DNA of 33,503 nucleotides, taken from Tabrizicola_A sp044377735. Its GTDB lineage: Bacteria; Pseudomonadota; Alphaproteobacteria; Rhodobacterales; Rhodobacteraceae. The position numbers were made by a program, and so were the translations under genes. This document shows positions 16,098 through 23,565 of this stretch, one piece after another; position 1 is the first letter of the stretch, and every line of letters starts with the position of its first letter. Under the pieces are notes generated by a model. It did not search any database and was not told where the DNA came from. It saw nothing but the letters and a program-made list of their open reading frames with translations. Location: assembly GCA_044377735.1 (NCBI GenBank), contig JBILYK010000037.1:1-33503 (forward strand), written 5' to 3'.

Positions 16098-17291
16098 ATG
16101 CCCATGCGGAACAGCGCCACCAGTTTTGGCACCGTGGCCCGCGTCTTTCACTGGCTGACTGCAGTCGTCATCCTGACCGCCATTCCCCTTGGCTTGATTG
16201 CCAACGGCCTGTCGGCCGGGCCAGAAAGCATCGCGCTTAAGGCGCAGCTTTTCTCGTCGCACAAGACGCTGGGGATTGTCGCCTTCTTCCTTGGCGCGGC
16301 GCGCATTTTGTGGGCCTTTGGCCAACCCCGCCCGGTGCCCCTGCACCCAGAGCGGCGGCAGGAGACATTCATGGCCGAGTCGGCCCATTGGCTTTTGTAT
16401 CCGTCTTTGGTGATCGTGCCACTGTCAGGCTGGGTTCATCATGCCGCCGTTGACGGCTTTGCGCCCATCCTATGGCCCTTTGGTCAGGGCCTGCCCTTTG
16501 TGCCAAAGTCCGAAACCGTGGCCAGCATGGCCGGGATGGCGCATTGGCTCTTCACCACGATTCTTGCCGCCGCGATCCTTCTGCATGTGTTGGGCGCGGT
16601 GAAACATCATCTGATCGACCGCGATGCCACCATGCGGCGCATGGCGCGTGGGGTTTCGGCCCTGGAGGTCGCCGCACCACACCGCACCCGGCTTGCCCTG
16701 CTGGTGCTGGCACTGGGGATCTACAGCGCGGGGGCGGCGGTTGCGGTCACCATGACCACCACCCCGGCGCCCCCAACATGGCCCCCCCTGCAAGCCCCGG
16801 TGCCCAACCCCGGAAACTGGCAGGTGCAGACGGGCAGCCTTGGCTTTGGCGTCACCCAGATGGGCGCGCCGGTTGAAGGCAGCTTTGCGGGCTGGACGGC
16901 CGAGATCACCTTTGATGACAGCATCATCGATGGCCCGGCGGGCAGCATAGAGGTCGTGGTGGATATGGCCTAGGTCAGCTTTGGCTCGGTCACCAAACAG
17001 GTCAAGGGCGCTGAGTTCTTCGACGTCGCCACCCACCCCACCGCGCGCTTCAGCGCCGATCTGATCGCGGCCCCCTCCGGCCCCGTTGCCACGGGCAGCC
17101 TGCAACTGCGCGGTGCCGAACAGCCGGCCACCCTGCCCTTCACGCTGCAGATCACAGGTAACAGCGCCGAGATGACCGGTCGGCTGACGCTTGACCGGCG
17201 CGACTTCGGCAAGGGTGCGGGCTACAGCGATGAGGCAACGGTGGGCTTTGCCGTTGAGATCATCGTAAAGCTGACCGCCACACGCAACTAA
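16098..17291 (+). pseudogene. Cytochrome b561-YceI fusion interrupted by an in-frame TAG
   Basis: A 397-codon frame with TAG at codon 292 (16971-16973). Residues 1-190 are a four-helix cytochrome b561 with conserved haem-binding His residues (RVFHWLTA, SSHKTLG, GWVHHAA, MAHWLF, LLHVLGAVKHH). After a further membrane segment (near 200-222) comes an exported YceI-like lipocalin domain (NWQVQTGSLGFGVTQMG...). The frame after TAG continues cleanly (VSFGSVTKQVKGAEFFDVA... to DFGKGAGYSDEATVGF) and ends at TAA 17289-17291, completing the domain. A single-base change from TCG (Ser) could explain the stop. Known fusions of this type bind isoprenoid-like lipids and haem; the precise role is unknown. 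The start is chosen by a GGAG eight bases upstream. Confidence 0.85.
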
Positions 17292-17300
17292 GGCATGCGC

Positions 17301-17348
17301 CCAAAGGAAAAGGCCGCGCAGGGCAATCCCGCGCGGCCTTTCCTTTGG
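17301..17348. terminator. Bidirectional terminator between convergent YceI genes
   Basis: A long hairpin: CCAAAGGAAA-GGCCGCGC-GGG pairs with CCC-GCGCGGCC-TTTCCTTTGG (two single-A bulges, loop CAAT). The A/T-rich base supplies T tracts in both directions. Confidence 0.85.
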
Positions 17349-17368
17349 ATCCTGCGTCAGGAACCAGA

Positions 17369-17986
17369 TTACTCAGCCGCCTTCCGCGCCTCGATCGAGA
17401 TCTGCACCTGCACCTCGTCGGACACATAGGGCGCGAACTGGCCAAGGTTATAGTCCGACCGGATCACTGTGGTGGTTGCCGAAAAGCCCGCCCAAGGCGT
17501 CTTGGCCATCGGATGCTCGCCCACCTGATTCATCACCGCATCCAGAACCACCGATTTGGTCACACCGTTCAGCGACAGATCGCCGGTGATCTTGGCGGTC
17601 TTTTCGCCAGTCACTTCTCTGGCCGTCGAGGTGAAGATCACCATCTCATTGTCAGTCGCGTCAAAGAATTCGGCGCTCATGCAATGGTCAAACCGCTCTT
17701 GCCAGCCAGTCAGCATGGTCTTGACCGGAAAAGACACCGTGACCGACGAGGCCGCAGGATTAGCCTGATCGAACATGATCTCGCCATTGAAGCCCGAAAA
17801 CATGCCGTAGCTGTTGGAAAAGCCCAGATGGATATAGGTGAACAAAATCTGGCTGTGGCTGGCATCCAGCGTGTATTTTTCGGCCTCGGCAAAGGCGGGG
17901 GCAGCGGCAAGGGTGGCAATCAGGGCCAAAGGGGCGAAACGGGTCGTGGAAACTCTTGCGGAAACATCCCCGGATGAGCCCGGCAC
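17369..17986 (-). CDS. Exported YceI family protein
   Basis: A 205-residue periplasmic YceI-family lipocalin-like protein, a family that binds polyisoprenoid-type lipids. It has a Sec signal peptide ending APAFAEA, then YTLDASHSQILFTYIHLGFSNSYG, EFFDATDNEMVIFTST and KITGDLSLNGVTKSVVL, all diagnostic. The only in-frame start before the signal peptide is a GTG at 17986 without a good ribosome binding site. The hydrophobic core is preceded by MPGSSGDVSARVSTTRF, an unusually long n-region, so the start is uncertain. It converges with the broken b561-YceI fusion, giving two YceI domains side by side; the intact protein could cover loss of the other. Confidence 0.85.
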   Translation of the reverse strand: MPGSSGDVSARVSTTRFAPLALIATLAAAPAFAEAEKYTLDASHSQILFTYIHLGFSNSYGMFSGFNGEIMFDQANPAASSVTVSFPVKTMLTGWQERFDHCMSAEFFDATDNEMVIFTSTAREVTGEKTAKITGDLSLNGVTKSVVLDAVMNQVGEHPMAKTPWAGFSATTTVIRSDYNLGQFAPYVSDEVQVQISIEARKAAE

Positions 17987-18117
17987 GTCGACTTGATGCC
18001 CGCGACGGTTGCGCCGCTCAAGTCGCTGCTTTCAAACAGGCCCTACGCATCGGCGCACAATCGCAGCGCTGTGCGGGATCAAACTGCGCGTCCAAGCGCG
18101 CAGCGTCCGCCGTCCAA

Positions 18118-18133
18118 GTAAGCGCGTGCTTAC
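18118..18133. promoter_or_regulatory. Palindrome upstream of eptA (possible operator)
   Basis: GTAAGC-GCGT-GCTTAC, a 6-bp inverted repeat about 77 bp before the eptA start in the gap between divergent yceI and eptA. The dyad could bind a regulator; no regulator family can be named from it. Confidence 0.3.
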
Positions 18134-18209
18134 GAGGAAAAGATTGCGCAGGCCTGCGTGCCGGTGCATGTGACGGCCCAGCACAGTGATCTCAGGTCCT
18201 TTCGTCCAA

Positions 18210-19889
18210 ATGCCCCCCAGACATACTGATACCGACACGGCCCGCCAAGCAGGCGGTAGCCGCTTCGCCGCCTTCGGGAACAAACGTCCACTATTGTCGC
18301 AGCTTACGTTGACAGTTTTGGTCACTGCCTTTTTGCTGGCGACGGCCAATGCCGCCTTCTTTGCCCGTGTCTCAACGCATCTCGCGGCAAGCCCCGCGCT
18401 GATCCCCTTGGCGGGTGTGATGGCCTTTGCCGCGATTCTGTTCTGCATCGCAGTCTTTACCCTGCCCTGGCTGGTGCGACCTGTGCTTGCCCTGTCACTG
18501 GTGCTGGGCGCCGTGGCGTCGCATTTTCAAGACCGTCTGGGCGTGGTGATCGACCGTGAGATGCTGCAAAACGCGCTGAACACCACGGGCAATGAATCCC
18601 GCCATTTGTTCACAACGGATTTCGTGCTGCATTTGCTAATGTTCGGCCTGGTGCCTGCGGGCCTGGTGCTTTGGACCAAGGTCAAACCGATGCGTTGGTG
18701 GGTGCGGCTTTTGCACTATCCCTTGACGATCGTCCTTGCCATGGCGCTGTTTTTTGGCGCGCTCATGGTGGACAGCCGGACCTTCGCCTCGATGTTTCGT
18801 GAGCGGCGCGACATTTCCTCGGCGGTGATCCCGGCGACGCCCATTGTGGCGGGCGTGCGTCTTGCCAAGCTCAAACTCATCACCAACCAGCTGGTGGCCG
18901 CCCCAATCGGGCAGGATGCGGCCAAGGGCCCGCGCATCGCGGCGGCGGGCAAGCCCGTGCTGACGCTGATCGTGGTGGGCGAGACCTCGCGCGCAGCGAA
19001 TTGGAGCCTTGGCACCTACGACCGCCCAACCAACCCCGAACTGGCCCGCCGCGACATCGTCTATCTGGACAAGGTCCACAGTTGTGGCACCTCAACTGCC
19101 GTGTCCATGCCCTGCATGTTTGCGCATTACGGGATGGAAAACCATTCGGAGACGGCAGCAAGATCAAACCAGAACCTTCTGGATATCTTGGCACAAACTG
19201 GAGTCGACGTGAAATGGTATGACAACAACACCGGCAGCCTTGGCACGGCTGCGCGGGTGGCGGAAACCCGCTTTGCAGCCTCTGATGACCCCGAGGCCTG
19301 TGCCAGCGGTGAATGCACGGATGCGGTGTTCTTGCCCACGCTTGACAAGGCTTTGGCCGAGATCATCAAAGACACGGTTATCGTTTACCACCAGATCGGC
19401 AGCCACGGCCCGGCCTATTACCTGCGTTACCCCGAAAGCTTTCGGCCCTTCCCCGACGATTGCCGCAGCGCCGATTTCGGCAAATGCACGCCGGATCAGA
19501 TCGTCAACGCCTATGACAACACCGTTGCTTATACCGACCAATTTCTCGCCACCCTGATAGACCGGCTTGCGGCACAGGACCGATTGGCCGCCTCTATGCT
19601 GTTTGTCTCGGACCATGGGGAATCCTTGGGCGAGAACGGGCTCTACCTGCACGCCGCGCCCTATTTCATGGCCCCTGACCTGCAAACCCAAGTGCCTATG
19701 GTGCTGTGGACCTCGCCCAGCTACCGCGCGGCGATGGGGCTGGATCAAGGCTGCGTCAAGGCACGCTCGGCCAGCCTTGCCGGGCAGGTTACGCATGACA
19801 GCTTTTTCCATACACTGCTCGGCCTTGCGGATGTGACCACCAGCCTACACAATCCCGATCTTGATCTCACCACAGGTTGCCATGGCTAG
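18210..19889 (+). CDS. eptA: Lipid A phosphoethanolamine transferase
   Basis: A 559-residue inner membrane enzyme of the EptA/sulfatase-like family that transfers phosphoethanolamine from phosphatidylethanolamine to lipid A. Five membrane helices fill the N-terminal third (to about residue 195). The periplasmic domain has VVGETSRAANWSLGTYDRPT (Zn-binding Glu), SCGTSTAVSMPCMF (nucleophile Thr), HQIGSHGPAYY and SDHGESLGE (Zn-binding Asp, His), plus paired cysteines. The frame opens at a GTG (18186), but the ATG at 18210 gives a conventional cytoplasmic start. The stop overlaps the dgkA start by 8 bp. In known systems this modification lowers surface charge and confers polymyxin resistance; the strain's phenotype cannot be read here. 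Confidence 0.9.
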   Translation: MPPRHTDTDTARQAGGSRFAAFGNKRPLLSQLTLTVLVTAFLLATANAAFFARVSTHLAASPALIPLAGVMAFAAILFCIAVFTLPWLVRPVLALSLVLGAVASHFQDRLGVVIDREMLQNALNTTGNESRHLFTTDFVLHLLMFGLVPAGLVLWTKVKPMRWWVRLLHYPLTIVLAMALFFGALMVDSRTFASMFRERRDISSAVIPATPIVAGVRLAKLKLITNQLVAAPIGQDAAKGPRIAAAGKPVLTLIVVGETSRAANWSLGTYDRPTNPELARRDIVYLDKVHSCGTSTAVSMPCMFAHYGMENHSETAARSNQNLLDILAQTGVDVKWYDNNTGSLGTAARVAETRFAASDDPEACASGECTDAVFLPTLDKALAEIIKDTVIVYHQIGSHGPAYYLRYPESFRPFPDDCRSADFGKCTPDQIVNAYDNTVAYTDQFLATLIDRLAAQDRLAASMLFVSDHGESLGENGLYLHAAPYFMAPDLQTQVPMVLWTSPSYRAAMGLDQGCVKARSASLAGQVTHDSFFHTLLGLADVTTSLHNPDLDLTTGCHG

Positions 19890-20268
19890 CGCACAAAAAC
19901 CGGCCCGCAAGAAGCCCACCCGCAAGACTGGCCTTGCGCATTTCTTCGCCGCTGCCGGCTATTCGGCAGGCGGGCTGCGGCGGTTGTCGCAGGAATCCGC
20001 ATTCAGGCAAGAGATGCTGGGGCTTGTTGGTGTGCCGGTTGTGCTGTGGATCTTTGAGGCAACCGTGCTGCATTACCTTATCTTTGCAGGTCTTGCGCTT
20101 CTTGTCGTCGCACTTGAGGCCCTGAACACCGCGCTTGAATGCATCGTGGATCATTTGACACGCGATTGGGCAGGATTTGCCCGTGACGCCAAGGACCTTG
20201 GCTCGCTGGCCGTCTTGTGCGGACTTTTGAGCCATCTGTTGCTCATCGCTCATGCCATTTTGACCTAA
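19882..20268 (+). CDS. dgkA: Diacylglycerol kinase
   Basis: A 128-residue protein with a basic N-terminus (KPARKKPTRKTG), an amphipathic surface helix and three membrane helices. It carries the DgkA signature near residue 75 (EALNTALECIVDHLTRD, catalytic Glu and Asn). It phosphorylates diacylglycerol to phosphatidic acid in the inner membrane. The start ATG lies inside the last codons of eptA (8-bp overlap). The pairing makes biochemical sense: phosphoethanolamine transfer by EptA releases diacylglycerol, which DgkA recycles. No terminator is seen before the rpsF promoter. Confidence 0.93.
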   Translation: MASAQKPARKKPTRKTGLAHFFAAAGYSAGGLRRLSQESAFRQEMLGLVGVPVVLWIFEATVLHYLIFAGLALLVVALEALNTALECIVDHLTRDWAGFARDAKDLGSLAVLCGLLSHLLLIAHAILT

Positions 20269-20298
20269 AGCGCCACAGTGAAAACCCGCCCGAAAGGC

Positions 20299-20326
20299 TT
20301 GCAGCGCGCCGGGATATCTGTATAAG
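20299..20326 (+). promoter_or_regulatory. Sigma70-type promoter of the rpsF operon
   Basis: TTGCAG (20299-20304), 16-bp spacer, TATAAG (20321-20326). The predicted start, near 20333, coincides with the beginning of the structured leader. Confidence 0.65.
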
Positions 20327-20330
20327 GCCC

Positions 20331-20392
20331 CATCTTTCCGCAATATCCACCGAACCGGCGCAGCCTCTCGTGGACGGGCGGCGGAAAGAGAT
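20331..20392 (+). ncRNA. Structured rpsF leader, probable S6:S18 autoregulatory element
   Basis: Nested stems: TCTTTCCGC (20333-20341) pairs with GCGGAAAGA (20381-20389), and inside it TCCAC (20346-20350) pairs with GTGGA (20370-20374). The loop begins CGAACCGG and contains a CCG. Known S6:S18 leaders, found before rpsF in many bacteria, are hairpins presenting a CCG that the S6:S18 heterodimer binds to repress translation. Position, size and the CCG fit; the exact consensus was not checked. Confidence 0.5.
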
Positions 20393-20434
20393 GCCCGACC
20401 TATGAAGTGCGCCTGAGATAGAACTGGAGTGCAC

Positions 20435-20875
20435 ATGCCGCTTTATGAGCATGTTTTCATCTCGCGTCAGGACCTGTCCAACGCGCAAGCTGAAGGCCTT
20501 GTGGAACACTTCTCGACCGTCCTCGCAGACAACGGCGGCAAAGTCGTTGAAAGCGAGTACTGGGGCGTGAAGACCATGGCCTACAAAATCAACAAAAATC
20601 GCAAAGGCCACTATGCCCTGCTGAAATCGGATGCCCCTTCGGCCGCCGTGCAGGAAATGGAACGCCTGATGCGCTTGCATGATGACGTGATGCGCGTTCT
20701 GACCATCAAGGTCGATGCGCATGGCGAAGGCCCGTCTGTGCAGATGCAAAAGCGTGACGACCGCGAGCGTGGCGACCGTGAAGGTGGCTTTGGAGATCGT
20801 GGCGACCGCGGTGACCGTGGTTTCGCCCCCCGTGGCGATCGCCCCGAGCGCTCTGACCGCGCTCCGCGTCGTTGA
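20435..20875 (+). CDS. rpsF: 30S ribosomal protein bS6
   Basis: A 146-residue bS6, which pairs with bS18 on the platform of the 30S subunit. The core (residues 1-95, PLYEHVFISRQDLSNAQ ... DVMRVLTIKVDA) is canonical. The C-terminus adds about 45 residues of charged, Gly/Arg/Asp-rich repeats (RGDREGGFGDRGDRGDRG), as in several alphaproteobacteria. The ATG at 20435 follows GGAG at good spacing; an in-frame GTG two codons earlier is unlikely. First gene of rpsF-rpsR-rplI. Confidence 0.97.
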   Translation: MPLYEHVFISRQDLSNAQAEGLVEHFSTVLADNGGKVVESEYWGVKTMAYKINKNRKGHYALLKSDAPSAAVQEMERLMRLHDDVMRVLTIKVDAHGEGPSVQMQKRDDRERGDREGGFGDRGDRGDRGFAPRGDRPERSDRAPRR

Positions 20876-20895
20876 TCTGAGAAAGGACCATTCCA

Positions 20896-21123
20896 ATGGC
20901 GAACAAACCATTTTTCCGCCGCCGCAAGGTTTGCCCCTTCTCGGGCGACAATGCTCCGGCGATCGACTACAAGGACACCCGTCTTCTCCAGCGCTATGTT
21001 TCTGAGCGCGGCAAGATTGTTCCGTCCCGCATCACCGCCGTCTCGGCCAAGAAGCAGCGCGAACTGGCTCAGGCCATCAAGCGTGCCCGCTTCCTCGCCC
21101 TGCTGCCCTATGCTGTGAAATAA
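20896..21123 (+). CDS. rpsR: 30S ribosomal protein bS18
   Basis: A 75-residue basic protein with the canonical KPFFRRRKVCPF start, IDYKDTRLLQRYVSERGKI and VSAKKQRELAQAIKRARFLALLP. It binds 16S rRNA together with bS6. It retains the Cys of KVCPF but no CxxC pair. It starts 20 bp after rpsF with AGAAAGGACC upstream. Confidence 0.98.
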   Translation: MANKPFFRRRKVCPFSGDNAPAIDYKDTRLLQRYVSERGKIVPSRITAVSAKKQRELAQAIKRARFLALLPYAVK

Positions 21124-21135
21124 GGAGCACATGAC

Positions 21136-21717
21136 ATGCAAGTGATCCTTCTTCAACGTGTGGCCAAACTTGGCCAGATGGGCGACGTGGTAAACGTCAA
21201 GGACGGCTATGGCCGCAACTACCTCTTGCCGCAGGGCAAGGCGTTGCGCGCGTCGGATGCAAACATCAAGTCGTTTGAAGTCAAGAAAGCCCAGCTTGAG
21301 GCCAATAACCTTGAGACCAAGAAAGAAGCTGATGCCGTTGGTGCCAAGCTGGACGGTCAGCGCTTTGTCGTGATCCGCTCGGCCTCGGATGCCGGCGCGC
21401 TTTACGGCTCGGTCACCGCACGCGATGCGGCCGATGCCGCCACCTCGGGCGGCTTTACCGTCAACCGCGGTCAGGTCGTGCTGGACAAGCCGATCAAGGA
21501 CCTTGGTCTGCACTCGGTTACCGTGACGCTGCACCCCGAAGTGGTGGTGAAGATCCAGCTGAACGTGGCCCGTTCGGTGGAAGAAGCCGAACTGCAAGCC
21601 TCGGGCAAGTCGATCCAGGAGCTGGCTGCCGAAGCCGAAGCTGCCGCCGATTTCGAAATCGCCGAGCTCTTCGACGAAATGGGCGCAGCTGCTGGCGACG
21701 AAGATCTGTCGCGCTGA
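21136..21717 (+). CDS. rplI: 50S ribosomal protein bL9
   Basis: A 193-residue bL9 with the N-terminal rRNA-binding domain (MQVILLQRVAKLGQMGDVVNVKDGYGRNYLLPQGKA), a long connecting helix (residues 45-75) and the C-terminal domain (LYGSVTARDAADA ... VTVTLHPEVVVKIQLNV). The C-terminus carries an extra acidic helix of about 45 residues (EEAELQASGKSIQELAAEAEA... to GDEDLSR), longer than the ~150 residues of E. coli L9 and common in alphaproteobacteria. Last gene of the operon, 12 bp after rpsR, followed by a strong terminator. Confidence 0.97.
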   Translation: MQVILLQRVAKLGQMGDVVNVKDGYGRNYLLPQGKALRASDANIKSFEVKKAQLEANNLETKKEADAVGAKLDGQRFVVIRSASDAGALYGSVTARDAADAATSGGFTVNRGQVVLDKPIKDLGLHSVTVTLHPEVVVKIQLNVARSVEEAELQASGKSIQELAAEAEAAADFEIAELFDEMGAAAGDEDLSR

Positions 21718-21741
21718 TCGCAGCCCCTTATCTACGCATCA

Positions 21742-21769
21742 GGCCGCAAGGGAAACCTTGCGGCCTTTT
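21742..21769 (+). terminator. Rho-independent terminator of rpsF-rpsR-rplI
   Basis: Perfect 10-bp stem GGCCGCAAGG/CCTTGCGGCC with a GAAA tetraloop, followed by TTTT, 25 bp after the rplI stop. Confidence 0.93.
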
Positions 21770-21843
21770 GCATATGCCGGGCGTATGCCGCACATGTCGC
21801 GGATGAAGCAGCGGCACCGAGCAAAGCGCCTAAGTTTGGGGCC

Positions 21844-22776
21844 ATGACAACCCAGTCCCCCGCCCTGAAGGGCATTCTCGCGCTTGTTGCCGGCATTGCG
21901 ATCTTTTCGGTTCAGGACCTTATCCTGAAACTGATCTCTGGTGATTACCCGCTGCATCAGGCGATGCTGTTGCGCAGCCTGACGGCGATTCCATTCTTGT
22001 TGCTGATAACCCGCTATTTCGATGGCACGCTGCGCACGCTGATCAGCCCGACATGGCCTGCCATGCTGATGCGGGGTCTGCTGAATTTCTTCGCCTATAC
22101 ACTCTATTACCTTGCCCTTGCCGCCTTGCCGATGGCCACCACGGTGGCGCTTTACTTCACCGCCCCCCTGATGATTGTCGTGATGTCGGTGTTCATCTTG
22201 GGCGAACGCGTCTCTGCCCCGCGCTGGATTGCGGTGGCGATGGGATTCGCCGGGGTGATCTTGATGGTGCGGCCCGGCGGCGATCTGTTCGATTGGGCCG
22301 CCGTACTGCCGATCCTGTGTTCCGCGGCCTATGCTGGTTCGATGATCATGGCGCGGGTGATGGGCACGCGCGACACCGCAGCCGCCATGGCCTTTTGGGG
22401 CAATCTGGCATTTCTGGCCTGTGCTGGGGGCCTTGCCTTGGTCTTCGGCTGGGGTGGCAGCGGGGAAGGCGTACATCCCTCACTGGCCTTCCTCACCCGT
22501 GGCTGGGTTTGGCCCACCCCTTTGGACATGTTCCTGATGATGTCGTGCGGGTTCATTGCCGCCGTCGGGCTGACGCTCTTGACCCAAGCTTACCGCGTGG
22601 CGCAGTCCTCGGTCGTGGCCCCCTTTGAGTTTACCTTTGCCTTCTGGGGCATCCTGTGGGGCTGGCTCTTCTGGGGCGATCTGCCGGACGCTATGGGTTG
22701 GGCCGGGATTGGCGTCATCATCGCTGCCGGGATCTATGTCTTGCGCAGCGAAGGCGTCAGCAAGGCAAAGCCCTAG
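21844..22776 (+). CDS. EamA/DMT-superfamily transporter
   Basis: A 310-residue inner membrane protein with ten predicted helices in two EamA repeats (about residues 8-140 and 155-305). Typical family blocks are ILALVAGIAIFSVQDLILKL, RSLTAIPFLLL, YYLALAALPMATTVALYFTAPL, ERVSAPRWIAVAMGFAGVILMVRPG and the C-terminal GVIIAAGIYVLRSE. Members export metabolites such as amino acids or nucleosides, but substrate cannot be read from sequence. The stop shares the bases CTAG (22773-22776) with the convergent gene's stop. Transcribed separately from rplI because of the terminator at 21742-21769. Confidence 0.9.
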   Translation: MTTQSPALKGILALVAGIAIFSVQDLILKLISGDYPLHQAMLLRSLTAIPFLLLITRYFDGTLRTLISPTWPAMLMRGLLNFFAYTLYYLALAALPMATTVALYFTAPLMIVVMSVFILGERVSAPRWIAVAMGFAGVILMVRPGGDLFDWAAVLPILCSAAYAGSMIMARVMGTRDTAAAMAFWGNLAFLACAGGLALVFGWGGSGEGVHPSLAFLTRGWVWPTPLDMFLMMSCGFIAAVGLTLLTQAYRVAQSSVVAPFEFTFAFWGILWGWLFWGDLPDAMGWAGIGVIIAAGIYVLRSEGVSKAKP

Positions 22777-23522
22777 CCAAGCGCGCCAAAGCGGTCGGTC
22801 AGAGCAGCGGCATGCGGCGCAAGCACCGGGGTTTTGGCCCATTGCGCCACCAGATCCGCCCATTTCAGCGGCGCAAAGGCCACCTGATCGCCGCGCACCA
22901 AACCGGCAAACTGCGCCACCTCGCGCAGATGCAACGCCAAGCGGGCCTTATCCACGGGCTTGCCCGACCCTGCCCAATGGGAAGGCGCGGCATAAAGATA
23001 AACCAACACCGCCCCCAAGCCGCGCTTTTCCGCCCGCGTGCGCAGACCAAGCGCATGCTTGACAAGCTGCACCGCATCCAGGGACTGAAACACCACCGTG
23101 CCCGCCACCAGATCATGCATCAGCCGGGTATAGCGGCCCATGTTGGGCCCCCAGACAGGGCGATCATGGACCTCGGAGAACCCTGTGGCCTTGGCCGGGC
23201 GGAACGGCTCATAGCGTTTGGAGCAGACCCCGATCAGGGTGGTTGGCGTGGTAATCGAAACATCCAGCCAAGGGTGGCGAGCACCCGACCATGGAAAGCG
23301 CATCTCGGCCTGAAGCTCGACGCTGTCCACCTGCCCCATCGGCACACCTGGCAAGGCGGGCAAGTCGCCGGGATTTTCCAGAAAACGGCCAAAGCCATTG
23401 GCCACCAAAGCCGATGAGCTCTCAGCGCTGTCAAACTTGCCGGATTTCACCTCGTTGCCGGGGCTGCGCGACAGTTGCGCAAGGATCAGATCGGCAGGCA
23501 GATGGGGCATCAAGCTGGACAT
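22773..23522 (-). CDS. Uncharacterised protein, possibly restriction-endonuclease-like (PGN_0703 type)
   Basis: A 249-residue soluble protein. Blocks such as SSALVANGFGRFL, HPWLDVSITTPTTLIGVCSKRYEPF and FQSLDAVQLVKHALGL resemble, from memory, the PGN_0703 family of putative restriction endonucleases. The DV...CSK spacing would correspond to a PD-(D/E)xK core (Asp near residue 96, Lys near residue 111). The position expected to be Glu/Asp is Cys, so activity is doubtful. The start has a strong AAGGAGA four bases upstream. It follows the ABC-F gene by 43 bp on the same strand; no methyltransferase is present nearby. Function not established. Confidence 0.6.
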   Translation of the reverse strand: MSSLMPHLPADLILAQLSRSPGNEVKSGKFDSAESSSALVANGFGRFLENPGDLPALPGVPMGQVDSVELQAEMRFPWSGARHPWLDVSITTPTTLIGVCSKRYEPFRPAKATGFSEVHDRPVWGPNMGRYTRLMHDLVAGTVVFQSLDAVQLVKHALGLRTRAEKRGLGAVLVYLYAAPSHWAGSGKPVDKARLALHLREVAQFAGLVRGDQVAFAPLKWADLVAQWAKTPVLAPHAAALTDRFGALG

Positions 23523-23565
23523 GGGGTCTCCTTTCAGGGGCTGCCCTTTGAAAAAGGGCTGGGGC

